Assembly: GCF_008124715.1 (NCBI RefSeq) | Contig: NZ_VNHO01000001.1 | Span: 62,001-126,000 of the forward strand | Source: Thermosediminibacter litoriperuensis | Lineage (GTDB): Bacteria; Bacillota; Thermosediminibacteria; Thermosediminibacterales; Thermosediminibacteraceae | Length of the DNA stretch: 64,000 nt | Reading direction: 5' to 3' | Part shown: in pieces, positions 27,543 to 35,258 of the stretch | How positions within the stretch are numbered: the stretch's first letter is position 1 | How the letters are laid out: the number at the start of each line of letters is the position of its first letter | Notes under the pieces: model-generated | Seen by the model: only the letters and a program-made list of their open reading frames with translations | Databases searched by the model: none | Told to the model about the DNA's origin: nothing | Position numbers and translations under genes: made by a program

Positions 27543-28949
27543 ATGAGACCAAATATAACAGCGGATGAAAAATTTAAGATAATGACCCAAGCGCCTGTAA
27601 ACAGGCTTATTTGTTCATTAGCGGTACCCACCATAGTCAGTATGCTTATTACCGCTTTATATAATATGGCAGATACTTTTTTTGTCAGCAAGATAAGTAC
27701 CAGTGCATCGGGTGCGGTAGGCATTTCTTTTTCTTTGATGGCAATCATACAGGCTATAGGTTTTACTATCGGAATGGGCTCCGGAAATTACATATCACGC
27801 CTGCTCGGTCAGAAAAAAAGGCAGTACGCTTCAAAGGTAGCGGCAACCGGCTTTTTCACCGCTTTATTTCTGGGTGTTGTAATAGCCTCAATCGGTTTAA
27901 TTTTTTTGGACTCCCTGGTTTATATGCTTGGAGCCACCCGAACGATCGCACCCTTCGCAAAAAGTTATATTAAATTTATCCTAATAGGTGCCCCTTATAT
28001 GATGGCCTCCTTCGTACTCAACAATATCCTCCGCTTTCAGGGCAGCGCTTTTTTTGCAATGCTGGGCATCGCAACCGGCGCCATTCTTAACATCATCCTG
28101 GACCCTATTTTTATTTTCGGGCTTAATATGGGCACCGGCGGTGCCGCACTGGCCACCATCATCAGCCAAGTCATCAGCTTTTTAATACTTTTTTATAATT
28201 CAGGTATAGGCGGAAATATTAAAATTCAGTTTAAGAATTTTACACCGAAATGGGAGATTTATAAAGAAATTCTTAGGGGCGGTATGCCATCCTTCTTTCG
28301 CCAGTGCCTCAGCAGCATTTCGACGGTCTGCCTCAATTTCAGCGCCGGTCCTTACGGCGATGCTGCGATTGCCGCCATGGCCATAGTGACGCGCATATTT
28401 CAATTTGGATTATCAGCGATGATTGGCTTCGGGCAGGGATTTCAGCCGGTATGCGGATTTAACTACGGTGCCAGGCGATACGACCGCGTGCTGGCTGCAT
28501 TCTGGTTCTGCGTAAGAACTTCGGCTGTTGTGCTGCTGACAATTGCTTTATTCGGATTTGCATTTACATCTCAAATCATATCTATTTTTAGAAAAGAAGA
28601 TTTGGAGGTGCTCGCCATCGGCAGCCGGGCCCTCAGGCTTCATTGTTTGACATTTCCGCTCACATCATGGGTTATCATGACGAATATGCTTTTGCAGACA
28701 ATAGGAAAAGGACCTCAGGCCTCCATAGTGGCGGCTTCCCGTCACGGGCTTTTTTTCATTCCGGCCATCATGATCCTCCCGCGCCTTTTTGGACTGCTCG
28801 GCGTCCAGATCAGCCAGCCCGTATCCGATGTCTTTGCCTTCTTCCTATCAGTCCCGATTGCAATGAGCACCCTGAAGGAACTTCAGGAAAAGCAGTTCGA
28901 GGAAAAGATATGGTTGAGCAAAACCGAAGAATTAAAGGCAACATTATAA
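27543..28949 (+). CDS. MATE-family multidrug/cation antiporter
   Basis: Inner-membrane exporter of 468 residues with about twelve hydrophobic helices arranged as two MatE repeats. Typical family blocks are LAVPTIVSMLITALYNMADT in the first repeat and QFGLSAMIGFGQGFQPVCGF with NYGARRYDRV in the second. Substrate cannot be told; NorM/DinF-type members expel drugs or metabolites in exchange for Na+ or H+. It is one of three plus-strand genes here and stands alone between its own promoter and a strong terminator, next to a transposase relic, which would fit acquisition by transfer. The ribosome binding site (AGAAG) is weak. Confidence 0.9.
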   Translation: MRPNITADEKFKIMTQAPVNRLICSLAVPTIVSMLITALYNMADTFFVSKISTSASGAVGISFSLMAIIQAIGFTIGMGSGNYISRLLGQKKRQYASKVAATGFFTALFLGVVIASIGLIFLDSLVYMLGATRTIAPFAKSYIKFILIGAPYMMASFVLNNILRFQGSAFFAMLGIATGAILNIILDPIFIFGLNMGTGGAALATIISQVISFLILFYNSGIGGNIKIQFKNFTPKWEIYKEILRGGMPSFFRQCLSSISTVCLNFSAGPYGDAAIAAMAIVTRIFQFGLSAMIGFGQGFQPVCGFNYGARRYDRVLAAFWFCVRTSAVVLLTIALFGFAFTSQIISIFRKEDLEVLAIGSRALRLHCLTFPLTSWVIMTNMLLQTIGKGPQASIVAASRHGLFFIPAIMILPRLFGLLGVQISQPVSDVFAFFLSVPIAMSTLKELQEKQFEEKIWLSKTEELKATL

Positions 28950-28951
28950 AG

Positions 28952-28994
28952 AAAAATACCGCTTTCGTGGTATCATCCTGAAAGCGGTATTTTT
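28952..28994. terminator. Bidirectional intrinsic terminator
   Basis: Perfect 15-base stem AAAAATACCGCTTTC / GAAAGCGGTATTTTT with a 13-base loop. T-runs lie at both ends, so it can stop the plus-strand MATE transcript and the convergent minus-strand methylenetetrahydrofolate reductase transcript. Confidence 0.9.
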
Positions 28995-28999
28995 ACATA

Positions 29000-30568
29000 T
29001 TACTTTTTATCTTTTTTCTTTTTCTCGTAACGCTCTATTCCCATGCGTTCGGCCGAATGGTCGCGCCCCAGGAAGTAATTGAGCCAGGAAGAGGTCTGGT
29101 GCAGGTTCCAATCGGGAGGCGGTATGATATCGCCGTCCAGTTCATGCTCTTTTCCGAAACGCTTAAGACGGGCGTAAGCACGGACATAAGCACATTTTTT
29201 CTTGTTGGGATAAACCTCACACCAACCCATGTAGCTGCCTCCGCAAGCCCCGTTCCGCTGGTTTTTGGGACATTGAGACATGGGACAAACGTAGCCCACA
29301 TCCATCAAGGCACAATCTCCACAATTTTGGCAATCGTAGAGGCAAACTTTCATGAGGTGTTCAAAGGCGTGGTATGGTCTCTCCAATGAAGTCCCGTCAA
29401 CTATTCTGGCTATTGCCTGCATCGGCTTCCACAGAGGAGTACCGGGCTCAAGCATCAAACGATGCGTAAATGTGGACAGCCGGTAAATAAATTCCACCGG
29501 GGCGTCAAGGGGTCTGTTTTTACGGTCGACCGGATTGGGAGTGTTGAGACTGGTCTTGGGATCCTTCTCGTAGTAATAGAAACCGCCGGGGATCGGGAAA
29601 TCAAATTCATGAATGAAGTCCAGCCAGTTTTTGCTCAGTTCTTCTCCTTTTTCAATAACATACTCCACATCTTCGTATTTTACGTTGTGACCACCGATGT
29701 GAACGCCATCGTAACCCATTCCTTTCATAAAGGCATACATCTTTGCCGCTCTGTCCAGGCGGGCTTGGCGTCCTTTATCCGGAGCCTGAGCTTCTTTCTC
29801 AAGCTCGGCTACCAGTTTGTCCGTAACCACGCAACCTGGAATCTTATTCTTGTTCATTGCTCTGGCCGTACCCAGAGGCAGAATGTAGATATTACCGACC
29901 ACGGGAATATTCCATCCCTGCTGCCGGATAAATTGAATTACCTCATGGAATTTCCTCGCGTCATAACCCAACTGGGTGACAATGAATTGGGCTCCAGCTT
30001 TTATCTTTTTCTTTAATTTGAAATACTGGACCATTTGTTCCGCTTCCGTAGCTTTAAAAGGAGAAACAACAGCACCGGCAAATAAATCACTGGGCTGATG
30101 CTTGATGGTTCCTTTTATTCCCTGATATTCAAGTCCGCGGTTCATTTTGGAAATGAGGTCGAGAACATGGATGGGATCAACGTCAAAAACCGGCATAGGG
30201 CGACCCGCATAACCCGAAACAGTGTAGTCTCCCGTCATTACAAGAAGATTCCTGACCCCGGCCCGATCCAAGGCATACAGTTGGCTTTCGATCTGGTTGC
30301 GGTTTCTATCTTTGCAGGTGAAATGAACCAGAGGCTCGATACCTTTTTTAATCACTTCTGTGGCAATATAGTCAGCCAGAATAGCCGGATTTCCACCCGG
30401 GTTGTCGGTGAGAGTGAGAGCATGTATTTTTCCTCCCCGAGCTGCCTGCTCTGCTGCCATGATGGCCTCTTCCTGCGTCTTTTCCCTGGCCCCCCTACCC
30501 GGCACCAGTTCCCAGGTAACGGAAAAAACGTTTTTGTCCAGCAGGGACTCCTTAAAACGATTCTGCAT
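29000..30568 (-). CDS. Methylenetetrahydrofolate reductase with C-terminal MTHFR_C zinc/Fe-S-like domain
   Basis: One-carbon enzyme of 522 residues reducing methylene-THF to methyl-THF. The N-terminal two thirds is the MetF TIM barrel (FSVTWELVPGRG, LTLTDNPGGNP, NLLVMTGDY, FIVTQLGYDARKF). The C-terminal MTHFR_C domain is cysteine-rich: CLYDCQNCGDCALMDVGYVC, then CPKNQRNGACGG and CEVYPNKKKCAYVRAY, likely binding metal or an Fe-S cluster. Fusions of this kind occur in anaerobes, sometimes with the Wood-Ljungdahl pathway, but no other pathway genes are here. It is monocistronic, with its own promoter, a structured leader and a terminator. AAGGAGAGG precedes the ATG. Confidence 0.9.
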   Translation of the reverse strand: MQNRFKESLLDKNVFSVTWELVPGRGAREKTQEEAIMAAEQAARGGKIHALTLTDNPGGNPAILADYIATEVIKKGIEPLVHFTCKDRNRNQIESQLYALDRAGVRNLLVMTGDYTVSGYAGRPMPVFDVDPIHVLDLISKMNRGLEYQGIKGTIKHQPSDLFAGAVVSPFKATEAEQMVQYFKLKKKIKAGAQFIVTQLGYDARKFHEVIQFIRQQGWNIPVVGNIYILPLGTARAMNKNKIPGCVVTDKLVAELEKEAQAPDKGRQARLDRAAKMYAFMKGMGYDGVHIGGHNVKYEDVEYVIEKGEELSKNWLDFIHEFDFPIPGGFYYYEKDPKTSLNTPNPVDRKNRPLDAPVEFIYRLSTFTHRLMLEPGTPLWKPMQAIARIVDGTSLERPYHAFEHLMKVCLYDCQNCGDCALMDVGYVCPMSQCPKNQRNGACGGSYMGWCEVYPNKKKCAYVRAYARLKRFGKEHELDGDIIPPPDWNLHQTSSWLNYFLGRDHSAERMGIERYEKKKKDKK

Positions 30569-30710
30569 TCTTACCTCTCCTTATCTAAAATAATAAGGCT
30601 GACCGCCGGGCTGCAGTCTTAATCGGTCGTTGACCGGTGATCCAGTGCTAAAAGCAGCCAGTTGTCCGCCAGTATGAGCGTTACTTTGTATTTTGACATA
30701 GAAAGTCTTA
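30569..30710 (-). promoter_or_regulatory. Structured 5' leader of the methylenetetrahydrofolate reductase gene
   Basis: About 140 transcribed bases before the ATG. Three short segments can pair in two exclusive ways: CGGTC (30636-30632), GACCG (30628-30624) and CGGTC (30605-30601); the middle one can join either neighbour. A further hairpin CCTTAT/ATAAGG (30598-30579) overlaps the start of the AAGGAGAGG ribosome binding site. A 26-codon reading frame (30699-30619, no binding site) runs through the first two segments. It matches no riboswitch class I know. Control by attenuation or ribosome access is a hypothesis. Confidence 0.4.
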
Positions 30711-30721
30711 CACTATATTAT
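30693..30721 (+). promoter_or_regulatory. Candidate plus-strand promoter
   Basis: TTGACA, 17-base spacer, TATTAT. It faces right, antiparallel to the methylenetetrahydrofolate reductase promoter and sharing its A+T-rich -10 block. No plus-strand protein gene follows; a terminator-like hairpin lies about 90 bases on. Confidence 0.45.
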
Positions 30722-30746
30722 AAAATAATCTTCTCACATCCTGCAA
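30717..30746 (-). promoter_or_regulatory. Promoter of the methylenetetrahydrofolate reductase gene
   Basis: On the minus strand: TTGCAG (30746-30741), 18-base spacer, TATAAT (30722-30717). Predicted start near 30710. Confidence 0.6.
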
Positions 30747-30843
30747 AGTGTTTTGAGCCAAGTCCAATTTTTGTTTAATGCACTATTTTCGATTAGTTTT
30801 TCGGTCAATACCTAATCTATCCATTAGATGGGGTTATTTTTCT
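30728..30843 (+). ncRNA. Candidate small RNA
   Basis: Delimited by a consensus-like promoter at 30693-30721 and an intrinsic terminator at 30810-30843 (ATCTA/TAGAT extended by CC/GG after a mismatch, then TTATTTTTT). The ~115 bases hold no reading frame with a ribosome binding site. It ends about 40 bases before the convergent S41 peptidase gene. Function unknown; existence inferred from signals only. Confidence 0.3.
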
Positions 30844-30879
30844 CAAATTCCTTTCACCGTTTCATCCGAAATTTACTTA

Positions 30880-32496
30880 TTAAGAAGTACCCAATTCGAT
30901 AATTTTTAAAACCGTGTTCAATATCGTATCGTAGGGGCTGATTATCCATCCTTCTCCGGCCGTTTTAACCCATTCCAGATGCTTCAGGAAATCCCGGTAA
31001 GTCTGTTCCGCGAAAATGTCCGGCGCTGTTGCGAATTCATAGTTGGCGCTTCCATCGGGGTTAAGTCCCATTTCCAGTGCGAATCTGACTATAAGGCCGC
31101 TGTTGGGCAAAGCTACAAACGCAGGATCAATACCGATGCCGTCGCCACCGGTCCTGGTCCCGACGAGCGTCGCCCACTTCGTGGCCTTTGCAAAGGCAGC
31201 AAAGCTCTCCGCCGACGAATACACGCCCTCGTCGACCAGAAGAAAGATCCTGCCTTTAAAACCAACAGGGCTCTCGGGTGATATGTCGTAATTCACCTCT
31301 CCATAACACAACAAGCTCTCTCCAATTTCCGGCGGGTAGTTTTTATTGACCGGCAGTTCATCAATTCTTTTTAGAAACCAATACTTGGCTCCTATGAAGG
31401 GTTTTATGTAATCTCCATCCTTGAAAGCGCAGTAAAATTTCATGCTCAAACGTTTATTGGATAAAGGAGATACTATGTTCTGCTCCCAGTAAGTCGTACT
31501 GCCACCACCGTTGCCCCTGATATCGATTATGAGGTAGGGGTAGTCTTTTACCGTTTCTAGGAATTCTCTTATCTTTTCCCTGTCACTTTCGACGTACCGG
31601 CTATTGAAGGAAAAAATCTTAAGATAGGCAATCTTTCCCTCTTCAATTATGTGAGTTTGGATTGAACTATCTTTTTTATTGACATTATTGACCGCAGTTA
31701 TAGCGCTTGATTTTAACGGTTTTACTGTCACCTCTTTCAACTCCCTTTCGGGCGTCACAAAGGTGAACACGACGCTTTCTTCGCTAGGGGCTGTAATAAC
31801 ACCTTCCGATCTGAATTTATTTCTCTTTTCGTCATATTTAAGGTACCTTTGGTCTATCAAAGAAGCTATGTAATCATCCACTGGAATCGAGTTAATTTTA
31901 ATAAGACACGAACCCTCAGGAATCCCGTATTCATCACTGTAAGCTGGGTCCAGCGGCCCTTCATCAATCTTTACGTCTCTGCCCTCGACATATTTGAAAT
32001 TCATCGGGATAATTATTGGATCTTTCTTGATGATTTTATTCCAGTACTCGTACTTTTCAGTGGAATTCTCATTTGTTACAACTCTAGACCACGGATCAAA
32101 CCGTGGACCGGAGCTCTTTTTCTCTCGATAATATTTATACTGCTCCGGGGAGATCAGTCCAGTATGACCGTTCTGCAGCGTATTTAAAAATCTCGACAGC
32201 ACGCCGTAAAATTCCGCATCGCTCCTAGCGCTTCTCACTTTCGTTTCGAAATCCTTTTTTACTTCCTCGAAATCCAAACCGTGTTTTCTCTTGAGAACTT
32301 CAAGGTAAGGGTAATTCTCCTCTAAAATATCACAAAGGTACCTGAAGTCCTCCAGCCTTTGCTCCGCTGTGAGGCCCCTGAATGGAACGTCACTTTGAGT
32401 TTTAATATCTACCAGTGCCACCCAGGTGAAATATAATAGTCCGACTACCAGTAAAGCAATTACGCCAACCAATAATTTTTTAGAGAGTCCGGCCAC
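30880..32496 (-). CDS. Membrane-anchored S41-family peptidase (copy A)
   Basis: Extracytoplasmic protein of 538 residues with one N-terminal transmembrane anchor (about 8-25). A helical domain (about 35-110, RLEDFRYLCDILEENYPYLE ... LQNGHTG) precedes an S41 catalytic region with PYLIIDIRGNGGGST and VDEGVYSSAESFAAFAKATK (serines about 427-428). The position where CtpA-type enzymes have lysine reads TGGDGIGIDP, so the catalytic mechanism may differ from the classic Ser-Lys dyad. Start is GTG at 32496, because GAGGGGGG and 24 upstream bases are identical to those before copy B; the frame opens 30 codons further. Highly similar to the gene at 35259. Substrate unknown. Confidence 0.85.
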   Translation of the reverse strand: MAGLSKKLLVGVIALLVVGLLYFTWVALVDIKTQSDVPFRGLTAEQRLEDFRYLCDILEENYPYLEVLKRKHGLDFEEVKKDFETKVRSARSDAEFYGVLSRFLNTLQNGHTGLISPEQYKYYREKKSSGPRFDPWSRVVTNENSTEKYEYWNKIIKKDPIIIPMNFKYVEGRDVKIDEGPLDPAYSDEYGIPEGSCLIKINSIPVDDYIASLIDQRYLKYDEKRNKFRSEGVITAPSEESVVFTFVTPERELKEVTVKPLKSSAITAVNNVNKKDSSIQTHIIEEGKIAYLKIFSFNSRYVESDREKIREFLETVKDYPYLIIDIRGNGGGSTTYWEQNIVSPLSNKRLSMKFYCAFKDGDYIKPFIGAKYWFLKRIDELPVNKNYPPEIGESLLCYGEVNYDISPESPVGFKGRIFLLVDEGVYSSAESFAAFAKATKWATLVGTRTGGDGIGIDPAFVALPNSGLIVRFALEMGLNPDGSANYEFATAPDIFAEQTYRDFLKHLEWVKTAGEGWIISPYDTILNTVLKIIELGTS

Positions 32497-32798
32497 AGTA
32501 CAACCCCCCTCATTAAACCTAAATCCGGTTGAAAACGCTAAAAGGTTACGGATCTGAATCCTTTGCTTGTCGCGGCCCACATTCACCTCCTCCCCTTATA
32601 CCTTCTGTAAAGATCCTGCCAGCATTCTAATAAAATCACAAAAATCAAAAGCTTTAAGTCCTTAACAGTTCACTTTCCATTGTCGTCCACAAAATAATAT
32701 TCTTGACTCTTTGCACTGGGAAATAAATATTATCTATATTAATTCGGTATATCCCATATTTTCCCTCTCGTTTAATAAAAATTCCTCCGATTGATGCT
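32497..32798. other. Upstream region of S41 copy A
   Basis: The first stretch beside the gene is similar to the region upstream of copy B, including an acctcctcc block, but lacks the yraN fragment present there. I see no further gene or clear promoter. Confidence 0.4.
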
Positions 32799-32884
32799 AA
32801 TCAGGCCTGCATTGAGCCTCTGTCGAAGACCCATGCAGGCTTAAGCCGACGGCCTCGGCCTTGTGAATTTTACTTCTCCTGATT
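32799..32884. other. Multi-branched palindromic element
   Basis: Nested inverted repeats: an outer AATCAGG/CCTGATT (32799-32805 with 32878-32884) encloses GCCTGCAT/ATGCAGGC (32805-32812 with 32833-32840) and GCCGA/TCGGC (32845-32849 with 32855-32859). As RNA this gives a three-way-junction-like fold on either strand. It could be a structured RNA, a leader far upstream of S41 copy A, or part of a mobile element end. No known family recognised. Confidence 0.35.
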
Positions 32885-32959
32885 TGAGCCAACCGCTGGT
32901 AATCGTTCTTTTCAAGAACTAAGACCGCTGTTATGAAGGCTGTGTACTTGTTTCTATTT

Positions 32960-32994
32960 AAAAAAAATAGCGTTTACTCGAAAGCAAACGCCAG
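32960..32994 (-). terminator. Intrinsic terminator after the PrsA-like gene
   Basis: On the minus strand GCGTTT, 10-base loop, AAACGC, then TA and a T-run. A 19-base core is repeated with one change at 27041-27059, beside the transposase relic, suggesting both come from the same kind of element end. Confidence 0.7.
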
Positions 32995-33026
32995 TTGATT
33001 TAATGAAGATCTTGATGAAAGGGGTA

Positions 33027-33920
33027 TTATTCATTAGCCAATAAATTTTCGACCTTATACTGCTTGTACAGTTCCTGTATCCAGGTGCTGTATTGCTGTT
33101 GAACTTTTTGATTAAAAAGTATATCTTTGATTTCATCTTTGCTCTCTTCATAATTAGCTTCCTGGGCTTCCTTTATTTCTTCCACTTTAATGATATGGTA
33201 TCCATACTGTGTCTTTACCGGAGAACTAATCTCTCCTACTTTTAAAGAAAACGCGGCTTCTTCAAACTCCTTTACCATATCCCCGCTGCCGAAAAAGCCG
33301 AGGTCCCCACCCTTTTCCTTTGTAGCTGTATCTGTGGAGTATTGCTTTGCTAACTCAGCGAAATCTTCTCCGCTCTTTAGTTTTGCTATTATTTCATTGG
33401 CCTTTTCTTCATCCTCTACCAGAATGTGGCGAGCTCTGACCTGTTTTCCCTGGGCGAAATCTTCCTTGTTTTCTTCAAAATAGGATTTTATCTCTTCTTC
33501 AGTAATAGATATTTTGGGCTCCAGAAGTTTTTTAATTTTGATCTCCACAGCCAGGTCCTTTTTATATTCTCCCAGCGAATAACCGTTCATTTGCAGGCTC
33601 TGCGTAAAGGCTTCTTCGCCTCCATAGTATTCGTAAACCTTTTTCAGCTCTTTCTGGATATCTTCATCCGACACATCTATATTCTGTTTTTTTGCTTCCA
33701 GTTCAATAATTTTTTGTGAAATCAAATAATCCAGAGCTTTTTCTCCAATTAATTTTACCATCACATCGTATAACTCATCTTTACTGATTTCCTCACCGTT
33801 TACCCTGGCCACCACTTCCTTGGAACTCCGGAAACTGCAGCCGGCAATTAGAGCAAGAACCGCAGTTGCAATTATTAAACAGGTTACTATCTTACGCTTT
33901 ATTTTTGGAAATTCAATCAC
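33027..33920 (-). CDS. PrsA-like lipoprotein foldase (parvulin peptidyl-prolyl isomerase)
   Basis: Post-translocation folding factor of 297 residues on the outer face of the membrane. A lipoprotein signal peptide ends in LIAGC (Cys about 28). SurA/PrsA-N-like helices follow, then a parvulin domain (about 160-250) with [57 protein letters not shown] and [10 protein letters not shown], and a C-terminal helical tail. Start is a GTG with GGAG about eleven bases upstream. The neighbouring S41 peptidases are also exported, so this foldase may help them, but that is inference from position. Confidence 0.92.
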   Translation of the reverse strand: MIEFPKIKRKIVTCLIIATAVLALIAGCSFRSSKEVVARVNGEEISKDELYDVMVKLIGEKALDYLISQKIIELEAKKQNIDVSDEDIQKELKKVYEYYGGEEAFTQSLQMNGYSLGEYKKDLAVEIKIKKLLEPKISITEEEIKSYFEENKEDFAQGKQVRARHILVEDEEKANEIIAKLKSGEDFAELAKQYSTDTATKEKGGDLGFFGSGDMVKEFEEAAFSLKVGEISSPVKTQYGYHIIKVEEIKEAQEANYEESKDEIKDILFNQKVQQQYSTWIQELYKQYKVENLLANE

Positions 33921-34027
33921 TTTAAATCACACTCCACGATTTTTATTTGCCTTAACTAACCGCATATTATTAATGTTAACAGATATTGACCGTTTTTGCT
34001 AGATGATTATTCTGCATTATCAGTTCT

Positions 34028-34129
34028 TTAATATTTTTGATAACCCGACAATAACCATACGATTAGCCAGCTGCAAGCAGATAAGCGGAAAAAGGTGGCA
34101 GGGTTCCATAATATGCCGTATTGTTTCAT
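34028..34129 (-). CDS. Possible small hydrophobic protein, 33 codons
   Basis: ATG with a strong AAGGAG five bases upstream opens a 33-residue frame, MKQYGILWNPATFFRLSACS followed by WLIVWLLSGYQKY. The C-terminal half could be a short membrane helix. It has no recognised family. It lies between a broken lipoprotein gene and the PrsA-like gene. The ribosome binding site is the main support; the frame is short enough to be chance. Confidence 0.35.
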   Translation of the reverse strand: MKQYGILWNPATFFRLSACSWLIVWLLSGYQKY

Positions 34130-34212
34130 GCTTTCTCCTTATTTTATGTTTTGCGCGATTATCAGCGCGGGCAAAGCAGGGGATATAATAGCATAAACAA
34201 GCTCGAGGCCAT

Positions 34213-34816
34213 TTAAAACAAACTGTACATGTCACCAAAATCAAAAATCCTATATGAGTCATCATCAGCGGTTTTTCCAACAATAAAGCTTCTGTTATAT
34301 GTTCCGTCACCCCACTGTGGTCCTTGCTCTTTTGCTTTTTCTGAAAGAGTTTGTGTAAAAGTTACATTGATAATTTCATATTCGGTCAATTTGTATTTCT
34401 CTATACATTCTTCCCACCCGTAGTAGTATAAAGGATTTGGCTTACCATTATCTAATTTTGGCTTACTATATTCTTTTCTGTTAATGTGGAAATTTCATGT
34501 ATAATATATGATTGAATATAAATATCATCTTCAAATAGCTTCTTTTCATTTTCTATTGAAATTCTGTGCGGTTCTATATCCGCTAAAATATCGGACATAG
34601 CATCAAATTCAGCAGTAATCGTATATAAAAATTCTTTCATAACAGTTTCTTCCACAATGTTTTCCGGAATATCTTCCAATACAAAATTGCGGTCATCCAC
34701 GCTTACTTTTCTTTTACCTTCAAAACATATGTTGCTTCTGAAGTTTGTATCTGTGTACACGCCGATAAATAAATACTCACTAAAATCAAAATAGCTAAAG
34801 TCAATAATTTTTTAAT
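34213..34816 (-). pseudogene. Frameshifted lipoprotein gene of unknown family
   Basis: Three pieces in different frames make one plausible protein. GGAGG precedes ATT AAA AAA, then a lipoprotein signal peptide ending YLSAC and TQIQTSEATYVL. A frame change in a T-run near 34722 leads to KRKVSVDDRNFVLEDIPENI ... YIIHEISTLTEK. A second change near 34467 leads to KPKLDNGKPNPLYYYGWEEC ... SFIVGKTADDDSYRIFDFGD and a stop at 34213. The normal ATG is also missing (ATT). Both shifts lie near homopolymers, so sequencing error is possible, but three lesions favour a real pseudogene. Confidence 0.65.
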
Positions 34817-34827
34817 TTTTATTCCTC

Positions 34828-35238
34828 CTATCCTTCGGATGACTCTCTCTTTACGATCTCTTCAAGGATAGCACCAGCTTGCTTTACTACCTGAAGGCAC
34901 CGATCTTCCTCCGTTCGGTACTTCTGTTTCAGCGGCGGACAGTCGAGATGCCCCATCTTCTTCCTGTATTTCTCGAAGAGTTCCTTTTCAAGAACTTTAA
35001 TGCGGTCGCTCTCGTGAGCCCTGTCTTTTACGAACATTAGGCTTAACACCATTACGGCTCCAAGGAGCGCACCGCAGGTACCGTCGATATTCATGCCTCC
35101 GCCGAATCCTGCGGCTAACTTCAATACCCTTTTATCCAACCCCAAACCGTAGGTTTCATTAGCAGCATAAAGAATGGTCTCGGCGCAGTTGAGGTCGTAG
35201 GACTTCGAATAATATTTTTCTATATTGTCGAGCAGCAC
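34828..35238 (-). CDS. C_GCAxxG_C_C family protein
   Basis: Probable redox or metal-binding protein of 136 residues of the C_GCAxxG_C_C family, named for its cysteine pattern. Here the pattern is DLNCAETILYAANETYGL, GFGGGMNIDGTCGALLGAVM, a later CPPLKQKY and RCLQVVKQAG. GTG at 35238 has AGAGGGGG upstream and is preferred over the GTG at 35262, which overlaps the S41 stop. The biochemical role of the family is not established. It probably shares a transcript with S41 copy B. Confidence 0.85.
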   Translation of the reverse strand: MLLDNIEKYYSKSYDLNCAETILYAANETYGLGLDKRVLKLAAGFGGGMNIDGTCGALLGAVMVLSLMFVKDRAHESDRIKVLEKELFEKYRKKMGHLDCPPLKQKYRTEEDRCLQVVKQAGAILEEIVKRESSEG

Positions 35239-35258
35239 TTCACTACCCCCTCTGAAAT

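Noticed and set aside
29462-30016. 184-codon plus-strand frame opposite the methylenetetrahydrofolate reductase gene
   Set aside because: Mirror of a conserved enzyme; no binding site.
30569-30710. THF, SAM or cobalamin riboswitch in the reductase leader
   Set aside because: None of the conserved core sequences of these classes is present.
32587-33026. Minus-strand frame through the palindromic element (reading ...RSKIHKAEAVGLSLHGSSTE...)
   Set aside because: It has no start with a binding site, and its open frame is explained by the palindromes; I recognised no family.
32954-33151. 65-codon minus-strand frame at the end of the PrsA-like gene
   Set aside because: It overlaps the coding end in another frame and has no binding site.
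34229-34423. 64-codon plus-strand frame
   Set aside because: It is the complement of the C-terminal part of the broken lipoprotein gene, which has better protein-like sequence.
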